Positions 38,657 through 46,624 of a stretch of DNA of 64,000 nucleotides are shown piece after piece (positions within the stretch are counted from its first letter, which is position 1; every line of letters starts with the position of its first letter). This stretch comes from WQXF01 sp031552825 (lineage in GTDB: Bacteria; Bacillota; Clostridia; Christensenellales; Aristaeellaceae), in contig JAVBMD010000002.1 in assembly GCA_031552825.1 (NCBI GenBank), forward strand, positions 1 through 64,000, written 5' to 3'. The notes under the pieces are model-generated. The model saw only the letters and a program-made list of their open reading frames with translations. It was not told the origin of the DNA and did not search any database. A program made the position numbers and the translations under genes.

Positions 38657-39637
38657 TCAGTCGTTCTCCCGTCCGGGTTGAAGCAGCTTCTCGGCCACGC
38701 GGTAGCGCGGACGCTGCTTGACCTGCATGTAAGTTTTTCCAATGTATGCGCCTAGAATGCCCATCGCCAGCAACAATATGCCGGTGAGCAGCAACATGAC
38801 GATTATCACCGCCGTGGTGCCGCGCACGCCTCGGCCAAAGAGCGCCATCACCAGCGCGATCAGCCCCCATAGGCCGCCGATCGAACAGAGCGCCGCGCCG
38901 CCCCCGCCGATCAGGCGGATGGGCATATCCGAGCAGGAGGTGATGCCGTCCAGCGCGAAGTTGAACATCTTCCGCAGCGGGTACTTGCTCTCCCCGGCGA
39001 AACGCTCGCTGCGGTCATACTTGACGATGGCGGTTTGATAGCCCAGCATGGGCACCAGCCCGCGCAGGAACAGGTTGGTTTCGGTATATTCGCTCAGCGC
39101 GTCTAGCGCCAGCGAGCCCATCAGACGGTAGTCGGCGTGATCGTAGATGGTCTTCACGCCCATCACATGCATAAGCGAGTAAAACGCCCGAGCGGTAGTG
39201 CGCTTGAAGAAGGTATCGGTATCGCGACGGCTGCGCACGCCGTAGACGATCTGCGCGCCTTCGCGGTAGTTGGCCACCATCTCGGGGATCACTTCGACGT
39301 CGTCCTGCAGATCAGCGTCGATGGAGATCGCCGCGTCGCAGTGGCCGCGCACCTCCATCAGCCCGGCCATGACGGCGTTCTGATGCCCGCGATTGGCGGC
39401 GAAGGTCAGGCCGGTGAAGGTCACCGGATCCTGCGCGTGCAGCTCCCGGATGATGCTCCAAGTTTTATCGCGGCTGCCGTCGTTGACAAACAGCACGCTG
39501 CTTTCCTGCGCGACCTGCCCTGCGGCGCGCATGCGCGCGAGCACATCGCCCAGCCTTTTGGCGGTTTCGCGCAGCACCTCTTCTTCGTTATAGCAGGGGA
39601 CGACGATGACCACATTGGGCTTGTCCTGTTGCGACAT
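38657..39637 (-). CDS. Family 2 glycosyltransferase, polyprenyl-phosphate sugar synthase type
   Basis: A 326-residue GT2 enzyme of the GtrB/DPM1-like group. The GT-A domain starts VVIVVPCYNEEEVL, has the nucleotide and metal residues in ISIDADLQDDVEVIPEM, and continues FKRTTARAFYSLMHVMGV. Two C-terminal transmembrane helices follow (about 235-258 and 270-295). It probably loads a sugar onto undecaprenyl phosphate, which could be the donor for the GT-C proteins at 17.7-21.3 kb (inference). The ATG at 39637 has GAAGGAGAGGCTT; the extension to 39679 is not supported. Confidence 0.93.
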   Translation of the reverse strand: MSQQDKPNVVIVVPCYNEEEVLRETAKRLGDVLARMRAAGQVAQESSVLFVNDGSRDKTWSIIRELHAQDPVTFTGLTFAANRGHQNAVMAGLMEVRGHCDAAISIDADLQDDVEVIPEMVANYREGAQIVYGVRSRRDTDTFFKRTTARAFYSLMHVMGVKTIYDHADYRLMGSLALDALSEYTETNLFLRGLVPMLGYQTAIVKYDRSERFAGESKYPLRKMFNFALDGITSCSDMPIRLIGGGGAALCSIGGLWGLIALVMALFGRGVRGTTAVIIVMLLLTGILLLAMGILGAYIGKTYMQVKQRPRYRVAEKLLQPGREND

Positions 39638-39660
39638 AAGCCTCTCCTTCGATTCGCTGG

Positions 39661-39716
39661 CCGTACGTACGGTCTTCATTCATTATAGTATACCACAATA
39701 ATGGTTTTTTTGCCAA
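39661..39716 (-). promoter_or_regulatory. Promoter of the GT2 gene with a palindrome at the start site
   Basis: On the minus strand TTGGCA (plus 39711-39716) and TATACT (plus 39687-39692) are 18 bp apart. A perfect 12-bp palindrome CCGTACGTACGG (39661-39672) lies about 15 bp past the -10, a possible operator. Confidence 0.55.
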
Positions 39717-39739
39717 GTCAGGACTTGCCGCGATTGCGC

Positions 39740-40924
39740 TTACGCCCGTTTTTTCCTTAGTTTGAGCAGCATGACGGAGAACCCGGCCAGCGTGACGATC
39801 ACTGCGGTGCGGCACAGCCCGCCGAAATACTTGAGCCGCACGATCTGCGAGGTGCGCAGCACCACCGTGGCGGCCTCGTTCCGGCGCAGGTTCCAGAAGG
39901 TTTCGGCTAGGTACTTGGGCTCGACGACAACCTGCGGAATATACTCCGGATAGAAGTACACGGGCTCCAGCAGCAGGTTCATCAGCCACGCCGCCAACGC
40001 CGCCAGCGCCGCCAATGCCACAACGCGGAGCAAGATATGCCCGATCAGGAAGGGCAGCAGCTGCGTAATGTAGCGATCCTTGAGCCTGCGGCGCATGGTC
40101 TGCTGGAGCCACAGGATGGACTGCACATACTTGCCGATCAAAAACCCCAGCAGCACAAAGCCGGTGGCGCAACCTAGGTAGCGCGCCCAGATCGTCGCGC
40201 CGACGCGTTCCTTGCGCAGGTCATACGCGTCGCCGCCGGGCTTCCATTCCTGCGCCTTCTCGACGAAGGTGGCCATGGCGCCGCCCCCTTCGGCAGGCAC
40301 GACGGTCATCCGCAGCGTGCGCAGCTCCACTTTGCCATGCTTGGCCAGCGCCGCCATCGGCACGTACACCGAAGCGTCGGCATCGTCGCCAACCTGTTTT
40401 TGATGGCGCAGCACGCCGATAACGCGATAGGTCTCCTGCTGCACCGTAACCTCGCGGTCGATGACCTCGACCATGTGGAACAGGTCGATGGCGATCTGTT
40501 CGTCGAGCAGGATCACGCGGTCGCCGCGCTCCAGCTCGTCCACATTGGGCAAGCGCCCCACGTAGGGCAGCGCCGGATAGGCATCAAAATACCGCTTGCC
40601 GATGGCAACCAGCCCGGCGCTTACGCTGGTGCTGTTTTCTCCCACCTTGGCCACGACGGCGACGTTGGGCGCCGCGCCGCTGAGCGTCGCGCTGCGCGCC
40701 ACGTCGATAAGCTCCGGCACCACGTTCTCCTCAAACGCGTCCATGCGCTGCTTGAGCTGTGTGGGAGGCGGCTCCTCGCCGTCCTTAGGCTGGGCGGCGG
40801 TTTCGACATCGGGCTGCACCACGTATTGCAGCAGCGTCGGCATGCGCAGAATGGTCGCCAGCGCGTAGGCCAGCAGCACCACCCCGACGCACACGATGCA
40901 CAGCGCCAGCTTTGCTTTCTTCAT
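39740..40924 (-). CDS. MacB-like membrane protein (FtsX/MacB periplasmic-core type)
   Basis: A 394-residue protein. One transmembrane helix (about 5-26) is followed by an external domain (about 40-235) resembling the MacB periplasmic core (TLSGAAPNVAVVAKVGENSTSVSAGLVAIGKRYFDAYPALPYVGRLP, then LERGDRVILLDEQIAIDLF and TYRVIGVLRHQ). Three further membrane segments follow (about 245-265, 290-320, 370-390). MacB-type permeases work with an ATPase and an adaptor; here the adaptor-like gene is next door but no ATPase is found. A hairpin at 40955-40979 separates the two genes. Exact family membership is moderate. Confidence 0.7.
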   Translation of the reverse strand: MKKAKLALCIVCVGVVLLAYALATILRMPTLLQYVVQPDVETAAQPKDGEEPPPTQLKQRMDAFEENVVPELIDVARSATLSGAAPNVAVVAKVGENSTSVSAGLVAIGKRYFDAYPALPYVGRLPNVDELERGDRVILLDEQIAIDLFHMVEVIDREVTVQQETYRVIGVLRHQKQVGDDADASVYVPMAALAKHGKVELRTLRMTVVPAEGGGAMATFVEKAQEWKPGGDAYDLRKERVGATIWARYLGCATGFVLLGFLIGKYVQSILWLQQTMRRRLKDRYITQLLPFLIGHILLRVVALAALAALAAWLMNLLLEPVYFYPEYIPQVVVEPKYLAETFWNLRRNEAATVVLRTSQIVRLKYFGGLCRTAVIVTLAGFSVMLLKLRKKRA

Positions 40925-40954
40925 AATTCGGCCTTTCGATCAAGTATTTGCACG

Positions 40955-40979
40955 GTTTTCCCCGCAAGCGGGGGAAAAC
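40955..40979. other. Hairpin between adaptor-like and MacB-like genes
   Basis: GTTTTCCCCGC / GCGGGGGAAAAC stem with a 2-4 nt loop, 14 nt after the adaptor stop codon. There is no T-run beyond the arms. It may trim expression of the downstream gene. Confidence 0.6.
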
Positions 40980-40992
40980 AGCCGCCATCATT

Positions 40993-42342
40993 TTATAGGT
41001 ACTTCATAACCCGGTCGCCGTCCTTGATGGGGCGATCCTCCTGATAGATCGGCGAGATACTGCCGCGCAGATCCTCCTGCACCGCAACCTCCTTGTCGCC
41101 GAGCTCCAGCACCGTCACCGTCATCTTGCGCGCCTCGATGTAATCGCCCCACAGGCCGTCGGACTTATACTCCGGCACGTAGATAAAGTAGCTCTCGCCC
41201 TCCTGCCGCACGGCGGCGGCGGGCAGGATGCTGCTGGTTTCCTTGGCGCGGTAGGTGATCTTGACGGTGGTGCTCCCATTGAGCAGGCCGCGCACCCCGC
41301 CGAGGCTGGTGATTGCCTTATCGTCCAATGCGACGTGCAGGTACTTTTTATCCACGCCCTCGCGCACCACCGCCGCCACCTCGGCCTTGATGTTGCCGTT
41401 ATCGGACTTGATGTCGGCGCGCATGCCCTCGGCGAAGGTGCGCTTATTGCCGGTGATATCGCAGCGCAGCACCGGCGCTTCCCCGTCGGCGGTGAGCTCG
41501 TAGGCCGGTTGGCCGCCGTCGTAGGGCATGCCCTCCTGCACGCCCAGCGCAACGATGTATCCGCCATGCTCGGCGCGGATGGTGGTCATGCCTTCGCCGG
41601 ATGCGACCAGATCGCGCAGCTTCTTCTCGGCCTTGTCAACCTCGCGCTGCAGCTCGGTGCGCTTGTTCAGGAAGTCATAGACTTCCTTCTTGGTTTTGCT
41701 GTTGGCATAGGTATCGAGGAAGGCGGTTTGCGCCGCGTCGGCCTTGCTCTGGGCGTCCATCACGACGTCCATCAACTCGACCAAATCGGCTTTGCCGCTT
41801 TTTTGAATCTCATCGGCCCACTTCTTGGGATCGTCGTCCAAGAACACCGCCACCTTGGCAGCCTCGCCCAGCAGTTTGGACTGCGCCTCTGCCAGCGTCT
41901 TGGCGGTTTCATCCATGACGCGCTTGGCCTCGTTTTTGTCGCTGCTAAAGGTGTCGATCAGCTTGATGTTGTCGGTTTCGTTCGACATGTATGCTTGCCT
42001 GGCGGCCATCAGCGCGTCGCTGTTGGCGGTCACCTCGTCGGCAAAGCCATCGGAGAGCTTGGTGGTGCAGATCGTATCCCCGGCATTGACCAGATCGCCG
42101 ACGCGCACGTACATCTTTTCCACCGTGACAGGGGTTTTGCGCGCCTCGTCCACGGTGTATTTATCGGTCTTCGCGAAGTGCAGCGTGCCGTCCAGCGAGA
42201 TCTGCTCCTCAAACTTTTTGTAGCCGACCTGCGCAAACTTCACCTTGGGCGTGGTGATGCTGATGATGGTGTTGGCAAAAAACATGCTGCACGCCACCAG
42301 AATGGCCAATATGACGCCGATGCGGATTGCAAGCTTCTTCAT
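40993..42342 (-). CDS. HlyD-like membrane fusion (adaptor) protein
   Basis: A 449-residue protein with one N-terminal transmembrane helix (about 6-28). A beta-rich lipoyl-like part (KTPVTVEKMYVRVGDLVNAGDTIC, about 70-100) comes before a long helical hairpin (about 105-245, with TLAEAQSKLLGEAAKV and KKEVYDFLNKRTELQREVDKAEKKLRDL). Then a second lipoyl half follows (MTTIRAEHGGYIVALGVQEGMPYDGG) and a barrel-type C-terminus. This is the layout of RND/ABC adaptors, which in Gram-positives help MacB-like permeases. The ATG at 42342 has AAGGAGCCTGTGA. The gene sits between the sugar permeases and the MacB-like gene. Confidence 0.85.
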   Translation of the reverse strand: MKKLAIRIGVILAILVACSMFFANTIISITTPKVKFAQVGYKKFEEQISLDGTLHFAKTDKYTVDEARKTPVTVEKMYVRVGDLVNAGDTICTTKLSDGFADEVTANSDALMAARQAYMSNETDNIKLIDTFSSDKNEAKRVMDETAKTLAEAQSKLLGEAAKVAVFLDDDPKKWADEIQKSGKADLVELMDVVMDAQSKADAAQTAFLDTYANSKTKKEVYDFLNKRTELQREVDKAEKKLRDLVASGEGMTTIRAEHGGYIVALGVQEGMPYDGGQPAYELTADGEAPVLRCDITGNKRTFAEGMRADIKSDNGNIKAEVAAVVREGVDKKYLHVALDDKAITSLGGVRGLLNGSTTVKITYRAKETSSILPAAAVRQEGESYFIYVPEYKSDGLWGDYIEARKMTVTVLELGDKEVAVQEDLRGSISPIYQEDRPIKDGDRVMKYL

Positions 42343-42374
42343 TCACAGGCTCCTTCCGTGGATATAAAATCGCA

Positions 42375-43235
42375 TTATTTCAGCTCCGATAGCTGCACGC
42401 CGAGCAGGATATCCTCTTGAAAATAGAAGTACATCACCAGCATGGGCAGGATGTACAGCGCCGCGCCCGCGAAGGCGATTTCCTTGCGCGCCTCGGAGAG
42501 GGTGTTGAACATCACCGACAGCGGCTGCTGCATATCGTTCTTTAAGTACACCAGCGGCTGCTCCACCATGTTCCAGCAATCGGCGAAGGAAAGCGCCACC
42601 GCCGCGCCCAGCACCGGGCGGCAAACCGGCAGCATCACATGAAAGTAGCTGCGCACCGCGCCCGCGCCGTCCATCATGCCAGCCTCGAATATCTCGCCGG
42701 GTATGCCGACCATAAACTGGCGGAGCAGAAAGATATAAAACGGCGTGAACCACATCGGCAGCACGACCGCCCATTGCGAATCCCTCAGCCCTAGCCAATC
42801 CAGCACGATCACGTTGGGCGCCTGCGTCACCTGAAAGGGCATCAGCATCAGCGCAAGGATGGTAAAGAACAGCGCCTCACGCCCGCGGAACTTGAAGTAG
42901 CTCAGCGCATAGGCCATGGTGGGTACAAACACCATCTGCCCCAGCAGGATGCCCACGGTATACATCACCGAGTTGAGAAACAGCTTGAGGTACGCCGGAT
43001 CCTCGATGAAAATGGTGTAGTATTGGCGCAGGGAAAACATCTGCGGCGAGACCAGAATCGGGAGCCAGTTCTCCTCGTAATGCCCCTTGAGCTCCAGATA
43101 CGACTTGATTTCCGACTGGGGGAAAAAGGAGTAGAAAAAGGTGAACACCAGCGGCATCAGCAGCAGCGCCGCCATCAGGAGCAGCAGCGCGTGCGCCAAG
43201 GGATGCCGTCTTCTTCGTCTGCGTAACGCGGCCAT
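42375..43235 (-). CDS. ABC importer permease, MalG type
   Basis: A 286-residue permease with six predicted membrane segments after an Arg-rich N-terminus (RRRRRR near 5-12). The EAA loop is EAGMMDGAGAVRSYFHVML before PVCRPVLG. It ends GVQLSELK. It pairs with the MalF-type protein encoded upstream (11-nt gap). No ATPase is encoded nearby, so a shared MsmX-type ATPase is likely. Confidence 0.9.
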   Translation of the reverse strand: MAALRRRRRRHPLAHALLLLMAALLLMPLVFTFFYSFFPQSEIKSYLELKGHYEENWLPILVSPQMFSLRQYYTIFIEDPAYLKLFLNSVMYTVGILLGQMVFVPTMAYALSYFKFRGREALFFTILALMLMPFQVTQAPNVIVLDWLGLRDSQWAVVLPMWFTPFYIFLLRQFMVGIPGEIFEAGMMDGAGAVRSYFHVMLPVCRPVLGAAVALSFADCWNMVEQPLVYLKNDMQQPLSVMFNTLSEARKEIAFAGAALYILPMLVMYFYFQEDILLGVQLSELK

Positions 43236-43246
43236 GCCTCTCCTCC

Positions 43247-44098
43247 TTACGACTGGCTGCGGTTTCGCAGCTCCACCACATACAGCGCGCCAAAGATCGC
43301 CAGCACGATAACGGCGAAGGAATAGGCGGCGGTGGTGACGTATTGATAATTGATCTTGGCGAAGTGGTTGTTCATGAAGTGTTGCAGGGTATACAGATCC
43401 GAGTACGCGCCGCCGATGAAGTAGATTTCCTTAAAGATCTTAAACGCGTTGATCCACGCCAGTACAAAGATCAGGAACGCGGTGGGCGAAACCAGCGGCA
43501 GCGTGATGGCGGTGGCCTGCTTGAGGCGCGAAGCGCCCTCGAGCTGCGCGTACTCATAGTACGCATCGGGTACAGCTTGCAGCGCCGAGGTAAAGATGAC
43601 CACCGAGAAACCGAGGTTCTTCCATATATAGAGCAGCACGACCGGCACGCGCAACAGCGGCCCGTCGGTCCACACAGGGCGCGGCGCCACGCCGAGCACC
43701 TCCACCAGCAGCCGGTTGATTACGCCGCTGTAATCGAAGGCCAGCAGCCAAATCAGGATCATCGCCGAGGAGGGCATCAGGTACGGCAATAGCAGCACGT
43801 TGCGGTAGAACACGCTCTGTTCGCCCAGCGTGCGCAGCAAGCTGGCCAGCATGAAGGAGAGCACGAAGATCACCGGCGCGCAGATCAGCGACAGCTCCAT
43901 GGTGTTGCGCAAACCGGTTTGGAACATGGTGTTCTGCCACACCTTAAGGTAGTTGTCAAAGCCGACGAAGGCGTTTTGGAAGGAGCCGTCGGTCACGCTG
44001 AAATAGATGCCGCCGATAAAGGGCGCGACATAAAATACCAGCAGCCCCAAGAGGCCGGGAAGCAGAAAGACCGCGAGCATGCGATTACGTTTGTACAT
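43247..44098 (-). CDS. ABC importer permease, MalF type
   Basis: A 283-residue permease. The first membrane segment is about 9-31 (LAVFLLPGLLGLLVFYVAPFIGG). The family's YFSVTDGSFQNAFVGFDNYLKVWQNTMFQTGLRNTM region and an EAA loop (EYAQLEGASRLKQATAITL before PLVSPTAF) are present. It is the partner of the MalG-type protein downstream. The large solute-binding fusions encoded upstream at 44.3-48.9 kb are its probable binding proteins. Confidence 0.9.
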   Translation of the reverse strand: MYKRNRMLAVFLLPGLLGLLVFYVAPFIGGIYFSVTDGSFQNAFVGFDNYLKVWQNTMFQTGLRNTMELSLICAPVIFVLSFMLASLLRTLGEQSVFYRNVLLLPYLMPSSAMILIWLLAFDYSGVINRLLVEVLGVAPRPVWTDGPLLRVPVVLLYIWKNLGFSVVIFTSALQAVPDAYYEYAQLEGASRLKQATAITLPLVSPTAFLIFVLAWINAFKIFKEIYFIGGAYSDLYTLQHFMNNHFAKINYQYVTTAAYSFAVIVLAIFGALYVVELRNRSQS

Positions 44099-44136
44099 GG
44101 CTTCGGCCTTCGCCTCCTTCCGCCTTCGTCGTTTGT

Positions 44137-44152
44137 ATACAATATGTTGTAT
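44137..44152. promoter_or_regulatory. Palindrome upstream of the permease genes
   Basis: ATACAA-TATG-TTGTAT, a 16-bp element with perfect 6-bp arms, 39 bp upstream of the MalF-type start codon. It could be an operator; no promoter boxes could be assigned with confidence. Confidence 0.45.
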
Positions 44153-44239
44153 GCGCCTTACTATTCAAGATACCGCATCTCCTGATTTTTGTAAAGGGAA
44201 TTGTGTGGGTTCCTTGCCAAATCAAACGGCAATCAAACA

Positions 44240-44270
44240 GCAAAGAGAGGTGCGCAGCACCCCTCTTTGC
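44240..44270 (-). terminator. Hairpin after the first fused solute-binding gene
   Basis: GCAAAGAG(A)GGTGCG / CACC(C)CTCTTTGC forms a stem of about 11-12 bp, about 45 nt after the stop codon, without a T-run on the minus strand. It may partially terminate or stabilise the message, as seen after the other solute-binding genes in this window. Confidence 0.5.
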
Positions 44271-44314
44271 ATAGATATTAACGTATTTATGCCCGTTTCT
44301 ATTCCCGAAGGGAT

Positions 44315-46600
44315 TTATTGCCCCTCTAGGAAAATCATTTGGAGTTTCTTGTCCATCTCGCGCAGCATCTCGTCGAGCTTTACCTGCCCCTCGGCATAGC
44401 GCTGGAGCACCTTCCAGGTCTCCTCCATGGCGGCGTCGTCATAGCCGAAGAACAGCGATTCGGAATTGAGCCGTATGCGCGGCGCAAGCGCACGGTATTC
44501 CGCTAGGCTTTCGGGATCGATCATCCAGCCGTTCCTGCGGTTGCGCTCCAAGTTTCGCGTCTGGGTATCGATGCTCTCCTGCAAGCTTTGGCGATCCGCC
44601 TCCTCGGCGGTCTCCAGCTCCTTCTTGCGCGCCTCAAGCTCGGCCTCCTGCTCGGCGATGAACTTTGCCATAAAGGGATGCATCACCGGCTCGTTCAAGT
44701 CGGGGCGCAGCGCATAGCGCTCGCGCGCCGCGGCATGATCCGCCAAGTACTCCAGATAACGCACGGCAACCTCGGCATTGGCGGAATTGGGGTTGACGAC
44801 ATAGGTCATCAGCGTGCCGTCGGCCGCCGGCTCATCCCCGGCGGCGAAACCCGCCGGTACCGTGAGGAGCGGCCTTGCGGCTTCACCTTCCCCGCTATCA
44901 TAGCGCCCGCCGAAGAAAGCATTGGCGTTCAGCTCGATCAGCACCTTGGTCTCCTCGCTATCGTCACGAACGATGGTGACGCCGCCGCCCGGGCTTTCCA
45001 TATCAGGGCCGAACGCTGGCAGCGCCTCCCATTGCTCCAGCGCGGCGCGCAGCTCCGGCGCATTGAAGCGCAGCGGCTCTCCGGGGCGCTCGTACAGGAT
45101 GGCATACTGCTGAACGATCTGGAACATGAGCTGCTGCTTGCCGATATATTGATCGAAAAGCATGTATTGCGGGTGCTCCTCGGCCATGTCCTCCTCATAC
45201 CAGCGGCGGGTCAACTCCAGCAGCTCGCCGATGGTGGTCGGCACGTCCAGCCCCAGCTCCTCCAGCGCGGCGGTATCCAACCGCCAGAAGGAGGCGTATA
45301 GATCGGCGGGGAAGGCGTCCAGCTTGCCGTCCTGCAGCACGGCCTCCTGCACCTGCGGGTACATCGCCTTCACCGAATCCATCAGCTTTTGCGAGCCCGA
45401 AAGATCCGTTAAATATCCCTTTGCGCGCAGCGCGCGGAGCGTGCCGCGCCCCGGCACCTGGAGCAGATCGACGCTGGCGTCCTGCGAGATCATCGTGTCG
45501 ATCACGCTCTTGCTCTGCCACGTTTCCGCGTCGGACATCACCACGGCGACGTCCGGGTTCTCCCGAGCAAAGGCCAGCGTCGCCTCGTCCATATAGCTCC
45601 CGGCGATGCGCAGCACGCTGCTGGGTTTGTACTGCGGATCCAGATTGCGGACAAACACGCCTACGTTGGCGTTGAACACGAGATGGCCGGAGGGCAGGAT
45701 GGCGGAAAAGCTGCTGCCCATGAAGCCATTGACGGCGAGATAGGCAACCGCCTCGCCCAGCTTATCCTGCTCCACCGGCACGATCTCCCCGTTTGTGATG
45801 CAATACACCTTATCCGCCGCGGCATCGTAGGCCACGCCCATCACCTGCGACATGCCGCGCGCCTGATCCCACGTGTACAGCGTTTGCTCCACAGCGCCGG
45901 TCGCCATGTCTACCACCACAATCGAAGGCACCCACTTCTCCACATCCATCCGCAGCGCCACAAACTTGCCGGGTTTATAGGGCGCGATCTGCTGGACACT
46001 GTCCGCAGGCACCTCCCCCAACGCGCCGGAGGCGAGCTCGAAACGGCGGACGTTGTATTCGCCCCACGAATCGAAATCCTTGGCGGCCAAAAGATACATT
46101 GCGTCGCCGCTTATCAAGGCCGTGGCGATCTCTAGGTTTTGCGTATACTCCTCGCGCGGTTGGGTCATGCCGCTCCAGTCGAGCTGCGTATCCTCCGCGG
46201 CAAAAGCTTTGCCGTCCCACAGCCGATACTTGCCGGTGGTGACATCCAGCACGCCCAACTTATCTCCGCCGATCAACAGATCGTAAGAGAAGGCGGGTGC
46301 TTGCGGAGCCGCTTCCTCGACTTGCTCCGGTTTCTCACTGGCGGAACCCCTGCCCAGATCGTCCAGAAGCATCGGTTTTTCCTCGCCGACACGGTAGCTG
46401 TACAGGCCGTCGGCCAGCAAATAGACGGCATCCCCCACCACGGCGACGGAACGCACATAAGGAACATCGATCTCGCCACTCGAATCCTGCGCAAAGAGCG
46501 ACGTATCCCCCGGCGCCGCGTGAACAGGCAACGCCGCGCATAGCAGCGCCGCGCACAGCAGCGCGGTCATCCCCGCTCTTAACCTCAGCCTCCGTCTCAT
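44315..46600 (-). CDS. Large exported fusion: beta-rich N-terminal half plus solute-binding protein (761 aa)
   Basis: A signal peptide covers 1-28 (MTALLCAALLCAALPVHA). Residues about 35-330 form repeated short beta segments (VVGDAVYLLADGLYSYRVG, KLGVLDVTTGKYRLWDGK, ALISGDAMYLLAAKD, GVAYDAAADKVYCI), like a beta-propeller sensor. From about 335 an extracellular solute-binding domain follows (FARENPDVAVVMSDAETWQSK, LGLDVPTTIGELLELTRRWYEED, YVVNPNSANAEVAVRYLEYLAD). A charged coiled coil of about 40 residues (EQEAELEARKKELETAEEA and on) is inserted near the C-terminus. Normal solute-binding proteins have 400-500 residues. It is paralogous to the gene at 46625. RBS ACGGAGGAAAAGACCG. Confidence 0.82.
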   Translation of the reverse strand: MRRRLRLRAGMTALLCAALLCAALPVHAAPGDTSLFAQDSSGEIDVPYVRSVAVVGDAVYLLADGLYSYRVGEEKPMLLDDLGRGSASEKPEQVEEAAPQAPAFSYDLLIGGDKLGVLDVTTGKYRLWDGKAFAAEDTQLDWSGMTQPREEYTQNLEIATALISGDAMYLLAAKDFDSWGEYNVRRFELASGALGEVPADSVQQIAPYKPGKFVALRMDVEKWVPSIVVVDMATGAVEQTLYTWDQARGMSQVMGVAYDAAADKVYCITNGEIVPVEQDKLGEAVAYLAVNGFMGSSFSAILPSGHLVFNANVGVFVRNLDPQYKPSSVLRIAGSYMDEATLAFARENPDVAVVMSDAETWQSKSVIDTMISQDASVDLLQVPGRGTLRALRAKGYLTDLSGSQKLMDSVKAMYPQVQEAVLQDGKLDAFPADLYASFWRLDTAALEELGLDVPTTIGELLELTRRWYEEDMAEEHPQYMLFDQYIGKQQLMFQIVQQYAILYERPGEPLRFNAPELRAALEQWEALPAFGPDMESPGGGVTIVRDDSEETKVLIELNANAFFGGRYDSGEGEAARPLLTVPAGFAAGDEPAADGTLMTYVVNPNSANAEVAVRYLEYLADHAAARERYALRPDLNEPVMHPFMAKFIAEQEAELEARKKELETAEEADRQSLQESIDTQTRNLERNRRNGWMIDPESLAEYRALAPRIRLNSESLFFGYDDAAMEETWKVLQRYAEGQVKLDEMLREMDKKLQMIFLEGQ

Positions 46601-46624
46601 CGGTCTTTTCCTCCGTACTAAATA